In this document: in pieces, positions 14,101 to 24,397 of the stretch
Layout of the letters: each line of letters starts with the position of its first letter
Numbering within the stretch: position 1 is the stretch's first letter
Source of the DNA: Batillaria attramentaria
Taxonomy: Eukaryota > Mollusca > Gastropoda > Batillariidae
Direction of reading: 5' to 3'
Assembly: GCA_018292915.2 (NCBI GenBank)
Contig: JACVVK020000035.1
Location: 2,180,001 to 2,244,000, forward strand
Length of the DNA: 64,000 bases
The notes under the pieces: generated by a model
Databases searched by the model: none
What the model was told of the DNA's origin: nothing
What the model saw: only the letters and a program-made list of their open reading frames with translations
Position numbers and translations under genes: made by a program

Positions 14101-17100
14101 CAAAGTAACACTAGACTTTGATGCTCCACTGTTCACCGTCTGCTTCTAAAATGGTTTACGTGCAAACACAACCTGTTTGCTTGTCCAGGTGTTGTTAGCA
14201 TGGTTTGCATACAGAACAGAACGACAGCGCAAGCGACAGCGACTGGCAGAAGCGATGGAGAACAGACGCCAGCGATTGCTGAGGGAGGGAGCGTCACAGT
14301 GGCTGCGTGTTGCTGGTGCTCTCTCTGAGATGCGGTCACGCATGGCTGCCCAGCAGCAGGTCAAGGTACATGCTGTCACATGACTCAACATTTTCATCGG
14401 AAACGGAACATTCTGTCGCAGTGGTTGAATTGCAGAGCTTGTCACTGGCTTCATTCACAGTTAAAGATCAGATCAAGTGTTCTTGTCGCTCACTGAATTT
14501 GAACTCATGGAACATACAGAGCTTAAAATCTCCCATCTTTTGGTGGATTCCCACCTGTGGCCGAACATTTTCCTCCTTCAGTAAAGTGTGTTTCCTCCTC
14601 TGAAGCACTTTAAATCATACCAAAATACACCAAACTGCACAGATTTCAGGCTAATTCCAAAAAGTTTATTTTAGAAAAAAAGTGATTTCTCCTATTAATC
14701 ACTTAAATTCAAGCCAGAATATGTGACTTCCAGGTCAGTTTAAAACTCTCCAACGCACCATGTCAAGTGTATCTGACTTCCAATGAACGCACTCCTCATC
14801 TCCAGTTGGCCTGACCTGTCTTGATTCATTAATTTTGATATTTTTGGTGGGGGTATATATATATACTTTTTCACTCAGAAATAAATGGGTTAGTCATGGG
14901 GAATACTTTAATTTGGTAAACTTTATACTACATGTTGTTGATGTACAGCAGTGTTTGGGGGGTACGCAGTTGTGGTTGGCAAGAATATTTGACTTCATAC
15001 ATTTGCATATTTGACATGGTGCACCAAAGAGTTAATCCTTTAATTTTGCAATGACGGCACCAAAGGCAAATATCTCACTAGAGAACTATACGTGAAATGG
15101 TGCACCAAAGAGTTAATCCTTTAATTTTGCAATGACGGCACCAAAGGCAAATATCTCACTAGAGAACTAAAAGTGTTTGGAATCTTGCGGAGCATGTGGC
15201 TTGTATTAAACTATCATCATTGTTCATCTGCCATGTTTGTTTGAGGAAGAGCAGATGCATGATCGCATTCGGCTCAATCAAAACTGTGACACAGGTTCTA
15301 ATATGTGACAATAATGTTCACATTTGCCGTCTGCTGCAGAGTGCTTCAGACCGTTTCCAACATGTCTACCGCTGTGCTATACACTGGAAACTGTGGGCTG
15401 CCAAACGGTCAGCTTTACGTCAGCAGCAAGAGCAACCACGGCAGCCACACGCAGCGCAACGTCAGCCCACCATGACATGGTCAATGCCTGTGCAGAAGGC
15501 AGGATCAGGGGAAACGATTCGTCCTACCAGTCAACTGCAGTTGCCTTCTCCTCCCAAAGTAGCATCTGCTTCGCCCACAAGATTGTGGATGGTTTCAACT
15601 GGACATGGTGGGCAGGTTGCATCTACAGGGTATGCTCCTTTGTTTCTAAGCTGACGATTGGAATGTTCATGCATGTAAACATATTTTCTGTAAGACTGCA
15701 GGTTTAATTTGAAGGACTCTTTCCATTAGATGGTATCTGAAATAAGTAGCTGCAACGGCCCTGTAGTGTAGTGGTTAGCACTTCAGACCATGGGCTGGGT
15801 GACACGAGTTCGAATCCCAGCTGAGGCAAGCGGGATTTTTCCTACCTAGGTCGACTCAAACCAAAGCGGGTGTGCCACAGGCCCAGTGGGGAGGCTGTTG
15901 CCACACAGCCATGATTCACCCACTTCATGGGTGCAACGTTGAGGGTTATCCCTTGGTATGACACATCTCATGATGTGGCTGGCACCGTAGGTTCCGTAGT
16001 TCCTGGGTCTGGTTAACACTAGGATATTTATGACAGGAAGTGTGGATTGCGGCCCTGTCTTACAGTCACAGAACACATGGACCCCCGACAGTATAATCAT
16101 ATGTCATCCTCACCCTCGTGCAGAATAAAAATTGCCCTCGCTTCCATGCCCTCCGCGAATTCCACCCATGACCTGTGAGGAATACCACTCCACCCATGAC
16201 CTGTGAGGAATACCACTCCACCCATGACCTGTGAGGAATACCACTCCACCCATGACCTGTGAGGAATACCACTCCACCCATGACCTGTGAGGAATACCAC
16301 TCCACCCATGACCTGTGAGGAATACCACTCCACCCATGACCTGTGAGGAATACCACTCCACCCATGACCTGTGAGGAATACCACTCCACCCATGACCTGT
16401 GAGGAATACCACTCCACCCATGACCTGTGAGGAATACCACTCCACCCATGACCTGTGAGGAATACCACTCCACCCATGACCTGTGAGGAATACCACTCCA
16501 CCCATGACCTGTGAGGAATACCACTCCACCCATGACCTGTGAGGAATACCACTCCACCCATGACCTGTGAGGAATACCACTCCACCCATGACCTGTGAGG
16601 AATACCACTCCACCCATGACCTGTGAGGAATACCACTCCACCCATGACCTGTGAGGAATACCACTCCACCCATGACCTGTGAGGAATACCACTCCACCCA
16701 TGACCTGTGAGGAATACCACTCCACCCATGACCTGTGAGGAATACCACTCCACCCATGACCTGTGAGGAATACCACTCCACCCATGACCTGTGAGGAATA
16801 CCACTCCACCCATGACCTGTGAGGAATACCACTCCACCCATGACCTGTGAGGAATACCACTCCACCCATGACCTGTGAGGAATACCACTCCACCCATGAC
16901 CTGTGAGGAATACCACTCCACCCATGACCTGTGAGGAATACCACTCCACCCATGACCTGTGAGGAATACCACTCCACCCATGACCTGTGAGGAATACCAC
17001 TCCACCCATGACCTGTGAGGAATACCACTCCACCCATGACCTGTGAGGAATACCACTCCACCCATGACCTGTGAGGAATACCACTCCACCCATGACCTGT

Positions 17101-20100
17101 GAGGAATACCACTCCACCCATGACCTGTGAGGAATACCACTCCACCCATGACCTGTGAGGAATACCACTCCACCCATGACCTGTGAGGAATACCACTCCA
17201 CCCATGACCTGTGAGGAATACCACTCCACCCATGACCTGTGAGGAATACCACTCCACCCATGACCTGTGAGGAATACCACTCCACCCATGACCTGTGAGG
17301 AATACCACTCCACCCATGACCTGTGAGGAATACCACTCCACCCATGACCTGTGAGGAATACCACTCCACCCATGACCTGTGAGGAATACCACTCCACCCA
17401 TGACCTGTGAGGAATACCACTCCACCCATGACCTGTGAGGAATACCACTCCACCCATGACCTGTGAGGAATACCACTCCACCCATGACCTGTGAGGAATA
17501 CCACTCCACCCATGACCTGTGAGGAATACCACTCCACCCATGACCTGTGAGGAATACCACTCCACCCATGACCTGTGAGGAATACCACTGAAGCTGGCAA
17601 GGAGTAGGGGCAGCAACAAAACAATAACCCCCCCCCCCCCCCCCCCCCCCCCCCAAAAATAGCTGCAGTTTCTGACATATTCAGTCTGGTGGACAATAAT
17701 TGCAAGTCTTACGAAAAGTATCTACAGTGCTTACACCACATCATTCCTTCCCTTGATTCACTGAAACGAAGAAGAAAACATGAAAAACGCACCAAAACAC
17801 ACACAGAGCCCTGCACATCTCCCCCACCCACACCCCCTCTTAATTTTTTTTTTTTTTTTTTAATTAATGTAGTCATTGTTGATGTAATGGAGATTTCTGT
17901 CATCTTCAGGCTGGACGCACCACCCAAAAGAGCACGACCAAAACCTCGGCGACCAGCTTTCCTGGTGGAGTCGCTTCAGAGGGCAGGCCTGCTTGTGCAT
18001 GGCCATGACTTGTGAGTAGAGTTCACTGTGCATTCTTCGCGCTTTGGTTGTGAATGCTGTACATCGGTTGTATCCAACATTGAAGATGTGTGTGGATTCT
18101 CAGTGTATGTAGGTGAGAGGCTTATCAGGCCATTCGTACATTATCTGCATTTTTTTAGATTTATTTTCATGTATGTATGTCATACAGGGCACAGGTTATT
18201 TGGGGTTTTTAAAACTTTGTCTCATGTGTGTGCCGTAAACATTCGTGTCCGCTTCAGTAAGAACATCTTGTGTTAGGTTTTTCATTTTCAAAAAATTGTG
18301 GCTGTAAGTGTGGTTGTCATGGGTAGATGTGTCTGTTGAGCATGTTCTTGGCTCTGTGTTTGTGTTTAGCCTGACGGAGGAAGGGCTTCACTCTCCTACC
18401 ACGACAGACACAGATGATGGTCACCAGGGGCAACAACATCCTGATGGAGGACACTATGGTGTGTCCCGAGCAGCAGGAAACAGAGACAAACCGGACCTTG
18501 ACTTCTCCCTGTCTGCTGAAGTCAAGACCGGATCCAGCTCCACGTTAGAAGGGGAAGGCTTTGTGCGTCCATTACGGTTTTCCAACTCGGCTGATACAGA
18601 CTCCACGGCACACGGTCCTACCACCACCACCACTTCCACCTCCCCCCAGTTCGTCACCCCCACCTCCCAGCGCTCACATCCCCCAGGCAACCCCTTGCTT
18701 CAGTCCTCACCGATCAGCTTGCACGGGCTCGCAGATCCACCTTCCCAGACTTCTCAGACTTCCCAGCAGGCCTTGGTCAGTGACAGCGACAAGGTGTCGG
18801 GTGACGGATTCAAGTCGTCGGACGGTGAGATCATCGGTGGCAATCTCACTCGCAGGACTCACGATGACACGCCGCCTGCGCATGTGCTGATGAAACCAGA
18901 GGACTTCCTGAAGAGACGAGATGGGACAGAGTTTCCGCAGGATGTCCACAGGGATGCTGACAGAGAGCCACAACCAGGGTCAGCACGCAGCTCAGGGAAA
19001 AACCACATGCCAGTAACCACGCCGCGCTTGCCGACACCTCGCATGGTGACACCTCGAAGTCCCCGAAAAACACAGAGTGGGAGCAACTCTGCCCGAGATC
19101 GAGATGGTGACTCCCAGAAACCTCAGGGAATACTTCTGGTGAAGGGAGGAGACAGTGACGCTGATGTTTCACCGCTGAACACAGCGCGCAGCCGAGGTAC
19201 TGTCACGTTCGCCAGTCCCAAAACGCCCTCACCCGCTGAGGAGCTGAAACAGATCCGAGACCGTCTGCGCTACTTCAAAGAGCAGAAGAAAAAACTCAGG
19301 TAAACATCTTACCTACAGTTTGTTCTATCTAACCACTAACAAACCAGAGACTTGTTTTTTGTGTGTTTGCTTTAGTGTTCAGGTCTTTTGAGGACTTTTT
19401 TCCCTTCTTTTTTGTTTCAATCAAGACTACTCTCACATTTTAGGGGGAGCTGGGATAGCTGAATAGTAGAGCATTGGACTTTCAATGCTTGGGTCGTGAG
19501 TTCGAATCCCAGCTTGGGTCAGATGTCCGTGCTGGCCTTTTTCTTGTTGGCCCGTCTTTGATATCACCCTTACATGGTGGAAAAGGACGTTAAACTCCCA
19601 AACACCCACCCCACCCACCTTCACAGTTTAGTGGGATAGAGTTCTGTCTGTATCTTCTACTTTGAAAGACTTGTACTTTGCACCGCACCGCACAGATCAG
19701 AACAGTAGGTACTCCATAACCTGTTGTTAAGTCCGTCTCTTCTCACGCTGTGTGCCGTGTGTAATTCAGGCGATTGGAGCGCCAGGAGGGTCAGCTGTCG
19801 TCATGGTTACAAGAACAGGATGCCTCTGACACAGATGCCACCCAGGTTACCCAGGAGCTTGCCTCAGTAAGTAACAGGTCTCAGTAATTGTTCGGCTGAG
19901 GGACTGTGTGTGTTGCTGTGACATAAGAAACATTTGGGTTGTCACATGTAATTTGATTTGCTACAATTCTGATCAAAGTTCTGGTTAGAAGCTTAGTTCA
20001 TTTGTCATCATCTTCATTTGTTTTGCACTTATTAACTCATGCCTAATGCAAGATTCTCAGTGTGAATTTCCTTTTTAATTGCAGTTATATGAACCAAGTA

Positions 20101-20349
20101 TCCCTTACATGGGACAGTGAAGTGTTACTGAACAGAATTGACATCTATATGTGCATTTACAAAAATTATATATACACTGTATAATTATATGTACATGTAT
20201 TTATTGTCACATTTCATAATATTTTGCTGTCACAGATGCAGGATGAAATTGAAGAGCTGCGACAGCTTGTTTCCAGCCAGCGTCTTTCTTGCGAAAAACT
20301 TATTGCTCGTGCCAAGATTCTGGCCGAACAGTTGGGATCTGACTTGTAG
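199..20349 (+). CDS. SFI1: SFI1 homologue, centrin-binding centriole/spindle scaffold (30 exons, 1487 aa)
   Basis: Exons (joined frame stays open): 199-410, 1027-1230, 1566-1637, 2097-2207, 2982-3076, 3858-3975, 4872-4974, 5494-5650, 6096-6257, 7131-7201, 7630-7722, 8194-8291, 8425-8491, 8901-9031, 9503-9584, 10023-10115, 10372-10457, 10690-10765, 11155-11327, 11822-11924, 12056-12094, 12252-12348, 12669-12829, 13615-13764, 14189-14365, 15340-15629, 17910-18011, 18370-19299, 19770-19866, 20236-20349. The ATG follows an in-frame TGA at 190. The total of 4464 nt gives 1487 aa plus TAG. Residues 1-138 are basic and end in a [15 protein letters not shown] motif that I recognise from animal SFI1. 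Residues about 139-1010 are W-rich Sfi1 repeats (for example [22 protein letters not shown]), each expected to bind a centrin. Residues about 1075-1390 are Ser/Thr/Pro-rich, and about 1395-1487 form a predicted coiled coil. All introns are GT-AG except intron 20, which is GC-AG. Family knowledge places the protein at centrioles. Identity is confident; small exon-edge errors are possible. Confidence 0.93.
2249..2622 (-). mobile_element. tRNA-derived SINE, family A
   Basis: The copy is reverse-oriented with its tRNA-like end at the right (GACCACTG, GGGACTCAAACC). The body has AATTTTGTGGGCTGAACATTTCC and GGAGTACCCAAAGAGAACCC, shared with copies at 6594-6959, 26573-26985 and 53790-54150. It lies in SFI1 intron 4. 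Confidence 0.75.
3195..3356. repeat. Foldback repeat family F, copy 1
   Basis: AAGCCCATGCAATGATCGCAG, GAGCCACTTCAAACC and GTAATAGTGGCTTGAAATGG mark a short element with internal inverted arms; relatives lie at 4553-4715 (opposite orientation) and 60733-60905. Confidence 0.6.
4136..4478. mobile_element. MITE-like element flanked by (GT)n, copy 1
   Basis: The ends AGGCTGGGGAATTG and CAGTTCCCCAGCCT are near-perfect inverted repeats. (GT)n lies immediately outside both. A homologous copy is at 28441-28843. It is in SFI1 intron 6. Confidence 0.7.
4553..4715. repeat. Foldback repeat family F, copy 2
   Basis: The inverse-oriented relative of 3195-3356 shares AGGAGCCACTTCAAG, GCGTAATAGTGGCTTG and TGGGCTTTTAAGAG. 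Both lie in SFI1 introns. Confidence 0.6.
6594..6959 (-). mobile_element. SINE family A with 17-bp target-site duplication
   Basis: The reverse-oriented SINE body carries an ATT-type microsatellite tail at its 3' (left) end. ATACAAATATATTATAC occurs directly on both sides (6577-6593 and 6960-6976). The tRNA-like head is cut at its far 5' end, so this is a 5'-truncated retroposition event in SFI1 intron 9. Confidence 0.85.
7982..8144. repeat. (CA)n with central (GCAC)n
   Basis: A roughly 160-bp CA microsatellite is interrupted by GCAC repeats, in SFI1 intron 11. Other CA/GT tracts over 45 bp lie at 24347, 30240, 37443, 38097, 41163, 41909, 48699, 50814, 51397 and 59860. Confidence 0.95.
13005..13501. 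mobile_element. TIR element with internal 77-bp triplication
   Basis: The ends CGACTCCACTC and GAGTGGAGTCG are an exact 11-bp inverted repeat. A 77-bp unit occurs three times at 13081-13311. A diverged relative in opposite orientation lies at 46516-46790. Noncoding; in SFI1 intron 23. Confidence 0.65.
15016..15175. repeat. 81-bp tandem duplication
   Basis: A unit beginning ATGGTGCACCAAAGAGTTAA repeats once with an 81-bp period, nearly identical, in SFI1 intron 25. Confidence 0.8.
15755..17659 (+). mobile_element. tRNA-derived SINE (family C) carrying an internal satellite array
   Basis: The head at about 15756-15830 has tRNA-like A and B boxes (TAGTGTAGTGGTTAGC; GTTCGAATCCC). The body runs to about 16161, an array occupies 16162-17589, and the 3' end (GAAGCTGGCAAGGAG, then a C-rich tail) ends near 17659. 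TAGCTGCA occurs at 15747-15754 and again at 17660-17667, consistent with a target-site duplication. The array therefore grew inside an inserted SINE. A normal full-length relative lies on the minus strand at 30669-31171. This copy sits in SFI1 intron 26. Confidence 0.8.
16162..17589. repeat. 28-bp satellite, 51 apparently identical units
   Basis: The unit starts CCACCCATGACCTGTGAGG and ends AATACCACT. The 1428 bp equal exactly 51 units, and I saw no variant unit. The matching SINE segment in the copy at 30669-31171 occurs once and differs at two positions. Because 28 is not a multiple of three and the unit lacks antisense stops, all three minus frames stay open; this is not a gene. Confidence 0.95.
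19443..19620 (+). mobile_element. tRNA-derived SINE, family B
   Basis: The head is GGGATAGCTGAATAGTAGAGC with a GAGTTCGAATCCCAGC B box. The core is TGATATCACCC then GGTGGAAAAGGACGTTAAAC, and the tail is AACACCCACCCC. It sits in the intron between the last two long SFI1 exons. The same core recurs at 22767, 29570, 33923, 44983, 49438 and 53386. Confidence 0.8.
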
Positions 20350-21202
20350 CCCAGCTAACTGTCCTTGGCTCCTGTAGAGTAAAGTTTCACACCACACTCT
20401 GCAGGGACTTAGTGTAATCCGCCCATCACCCCTCCCTGCCCCCCCCCCCCCCCCCATCCCCCCTCTCGTGCTGTTGGACAATTTTGTTGTTGTTTTCTGG
20501 TATAAATATATATGTACTTTGTTTTTTATTTTGCCTTCAAATATATGTAATCTTTTTTTGAAATTGTGTTGACTGCTGGATCGTGATGGGGGGGCAGGGG
20601 TGTTACATTTCCTTGTATATATTTTCATATGAATACATTTATAATCTGTGTGTACATGTAGTGAATTGTTTTGTTTGTGTACTAGTTCATGTTTCATGAT
20701 GCAGCACTACAAGGTGTATTATGATTTTACTGACTTGTGACAGTATTTACCTGTTACGTATTGTAAGCGTAAGATGTCTTGGGTGTCTACTAGTTTATCT
20801 ATTGTGTGTATGTGAATTTTATATGGCATATGCAGAGCACTTTAATAATGTCTGTGGCATCACTGATTCAGTGGAGAAAAAAAAATCAGCCCTAAAGAGT
20901 TGGTCTTCCTGTGATATTTGAGAGTCAGCCTTCCACTGTGACCAAAAACGTGTACTAAACGTGTACGTTACATGCATTTGTGTTCAGCCTACCAATAGTT
21001 CCAGCTCTGTTGTATTTATTTATACAAGTACATGAACACTGTATATCAAGACATGGTGTTGATCCGATCTTCAAATCGGACATTGGGGAGCTTTTTGCAA
21101 GCTTCTGACCGTTGGCAGAATCGGCCTTTTCTTTCCAAGCAGAAATAGTACATGTACCGATTTAACTTATTGAATTATGTAAAGATCATGCACTATGTAA
21201 TA

Positions 21203-21208
21203 ATTAAA
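21203..21208 (+). terminator. Candidate SFI1 polyadenylation signal ATTAAA
   Basis: ATTAAA lies about 850 bp after the SFI1 stop codon, in AT-rich DNA. I saw no AATAAA closer to the stop. The position is plausible for a 3' UTR end, but transcript data would be needed to fix it. Confidence 0.3.
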
Positions 21209-21751
21209 AATATACAAATGTATATATACATATATATATATATTCTGTTTGTGCCTCTCTTTGTGAAAGCCAGAGTTGATTGAGAGCTGCATGTGATATC
21301 GCTTTTAAATGAATACAAGAGAGAATATTTCACATCCTGATGACAAATAAGACACCATTACAGCCACAGACATAATAATCTATGCATCTGATCTGTACTT
21401 GTCACTCTCAGAAACTGCAGATTACATAAATGGACCCTGCCAAGAACACACTTCTGTATAATGTTATACTCTTATATGACGGCAGGCATGCACGCGCGCA
21501 CACATACACACACTGTCACAGCAAGCACGTGCATACACACACTGCTAATGACACTGTATGCAGATTTTAATTTTTTTTTTTTTTTCTGTTTTGGGGATTC
21601 TTCAACAAATGACAAACACATAATGACAACCTCAAACTAAAACGCCAGCAAGGCAGGCGCAGATATATGCCAGTACAAACGATAGTTGCTCCAACACGCC
21701 TACACACACAGGTTTGGCAGGTTTTACTTTCGGTTTTACTCGGGAACCAAA

Positions 21752-21799
21752 CCAATGGTAACTCGAGAACGCACGACCTCGACATTTGAGCCACGTGAC
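21752..21799 (+). promoter_or_regulatory. CCAAT box and CLEAR-like E-box upstream of the receptor-like gene
   Basis: CCAAT lies at 21752-21756 and GCCACGTGAC at 21790-21799, about 115 bp before the start codon. The latter matches nine of ten positions of the vertebrate CLEAR element GTCACGTGAC, bound by TFEB/MITF-type bHLH-Zip factors at lysosomal genes. The spacing suits a proximal promoter. Function is inferred. Confidence 0.4.
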
Positions 21800-21913
21800 T
21801 GGGGTTACTTTCGGTTCTGCAGCTCTTTTACGCGAGAAACCACAAAGAACACACAAATTCATTTGTGGTTTTACAACAGGAAAGAGTTTCTGCTTCTCGC
21901 ACTTTTCGTCGAA

Positions 21914-22928
21914 ATGGAGTTGGAATGGCTTGCAGTCTTGCTTCCCGTGTTCTTTGCTTTTACTCCCGTCACAACAGATTCTTGTGTGAAATCTGGATCA
22001 TGTAAATGCCAAGCAGGAAGCTTTACGGTGGACCTGAATCCGCTGTCTGCGGCTGGCTCTGCAGACCCCAGGCATGTGTGATAAACTTCTGCAGTACTGG
22101 TCATGTGATGTTGAGTCCCGTGACGCTTGCGGTGTTGATACACTTAAGATTGTTCTGATTAAGTTATTTTGATCTCCGTAATCATGTGGAGGCGTTTTGC
22201 TTAACGCGGCTAGTATCAGTTAATTATCACTCCTGTCATCAGACTAGCGGTGTAAGCTCAAGTTGACACCGCTAGCACCTCTCTCTCCCTCTCTCTCTCT
22301 CTCTCTCGGCGTAAATCTTTCACAACCATTGGCTAAAAACTGTCCTTATCCCCAAAAGTGTGTCTCCTCCTCTGAAGCACTTAAACCACACCAGAACGCA
22401 CCATACTGCACAGACTTTAGGTTTTTTTTGTTGTTGTTTTTTAATCCAGGGGAGCATGCCCTGTGCAACCCTAGCATTCCAGCTGATGCACGCTTGTGGC
22501 TTTTGCCACTTTGTCATTAATGTCACTAAATGCAGTATACTTTTCCTCAGTCTGTTTAGATCATGGACAATTTTAAGCCCTGCTCTCTCTCTCTGTCTCT
22601 CTCTCTCTCTCTTTTCTTTCACGATTGCTTGTACTGATTGTGTGTGTGTGTGTGTGTGTGAAGATTAGTTTAGCAAGAACAAGATGTAATAGAGGTCATG
22701 TTACCTAATCTTTTATCCTTGGAAAATAAAGTTCATTTCATTTCACTGAAATCATTTGTCTCTCGGGGAGCCGGGATAGCCGAATGGTAGAGCGTTGGAC
22801 TCCCTGTGCTCGGGTCGTGAGTTTGAATGCCGGCTGGGGCCACATATTTGTGCAGGTCTTTTTCTCATTGCTTCGTCTTTGATATCACCCATAAGCGGTG
22901 GAAAAGGACGTTAAACTCCTAAACACCC

Positions 22929-22975
<47 letters not shown>

Positions 22976-24343
22976 CCAGCCCCACCCCCCTCTCTGTTTC
23001 CGCAACTTAATACCAGCAGGGTCCATACAGGTCATGGAATCCTGGAAAAGTCATGGAATTTGGAAATAGCTTTTCCAGGCCTGGAAAGTCATGAAATTAT
23101 CTCAAGAGTCATGAAAAGTCATGGAATTTCGGAATTTTTTTGAGCCCAACAATGAAATGGTCAGCCTGGTGATCACTCACAGGACTGATTGCCAAAATAC
23201 CAACAAACTGCCTTCCCATAAGGCTAATGACTAACTCTGAATATTGGTTTTGCTGACTGCGATAACTTGGATAAGCTCATAATTTCTACCCTCGCATGTG
23301 TCAGTATGAAAGAGGGTGAGGAAGGTGTCATGGAAAACAGGAGAGTTGGCCTTGAAAAGTCATGGAAAAATCATGAATTTTTTAGACTGTAAACCTGTAT
23401 GGATCCTGTACCAGGCAAAACTGTTTACGATACACCTGTACATGGTTTTGGAGGCTGTCAGGTCTTTGCAGCAGGCAGTCCAGTTCAGCCTTCAACTTGA
23501 AGGCTTCTTATTTGGAAACTGCTGTCATGCTCATCTTCTTGTGTCCAATGTGGTGCTCCTCTCCCACCCTATCCCTGCCCACCATATGATAAGAGTTGTG
23601 TCACAAAACCCCAGAAATTTCACACTTGGGTTCAGCATTTCAGACCAGTTCAGAATGCATGATCACATGGTCAAAATAACAGTAATGTGGGTACTGGTTG
23701 TACCCTTGCGGAGTTTCATGAGGGAGGGGGCGGGGTTGGACCAAGTCATTGTGAGAAAAGCGCACTACGCTCACAGAATATTTTTTCAGCTGTATTTTGT
23801 TCAACTTCGCCTGTACCATCCACAAGCTTCTCTACGGTGGCCTGATTATTTTCTTTAATTCATAATGTAACAGGATCTGCAGAATTCCTTGACTGAGGGC
23901 AGCAGGTGTAGCATATCATCTCTTAAGTACAAAACAAGCCTGGCATATAATTAAAATAAGGCAGTGAGAAGTTTCAAAAACTGCTTGCCGCATTGAGAGA
24001 CCACTTTGACTGTTAGCATTAATCGTCCCAGTGGCGCACATAGACAGATCTGTTAGTTGCCACTTCCACAGATTGACATGCTACCAAAAACACCAGCGTG
24101 AAAGTGTGTTGGATGGCTGACTGGTCCGTTGTTTTCATTTTCAGGTTTGAAGCAAGTGATGCAAAGGGTAACAAGTACTATTTCACACCATGCAAAGTAC
24201 TAGGAGGCCCATCGGATTGCGTGTCATTATCAAATACTATTTCGGTCAGTATTCAAATTTTAATACTTGCAGTTTCAATCGTTGTACATATACATGTAAA
24301 AGTCTTTTACAAGTTTCCTTCCGTTGGAGGAAAAGGCTTACTG

Positions 24344-24397
<54 letters not shown>

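Noticed and set aside
16066..17705. Three overlapping minus-strand reading frames of more than 510 aa with a 28-residue repeat
   Set aside because: They are produced by the 28-bp array, which has no antisense stop codon; all frames give the same peptide because 28 is not divisible by three. They sit inside a SINE in an SFI1 intron.
23316..23858. 180-aa plus-strand frame in the receptor-like intron
   Set aside because: It begins in the 392-bp transposon, has no recognisable domain and no splice connection.
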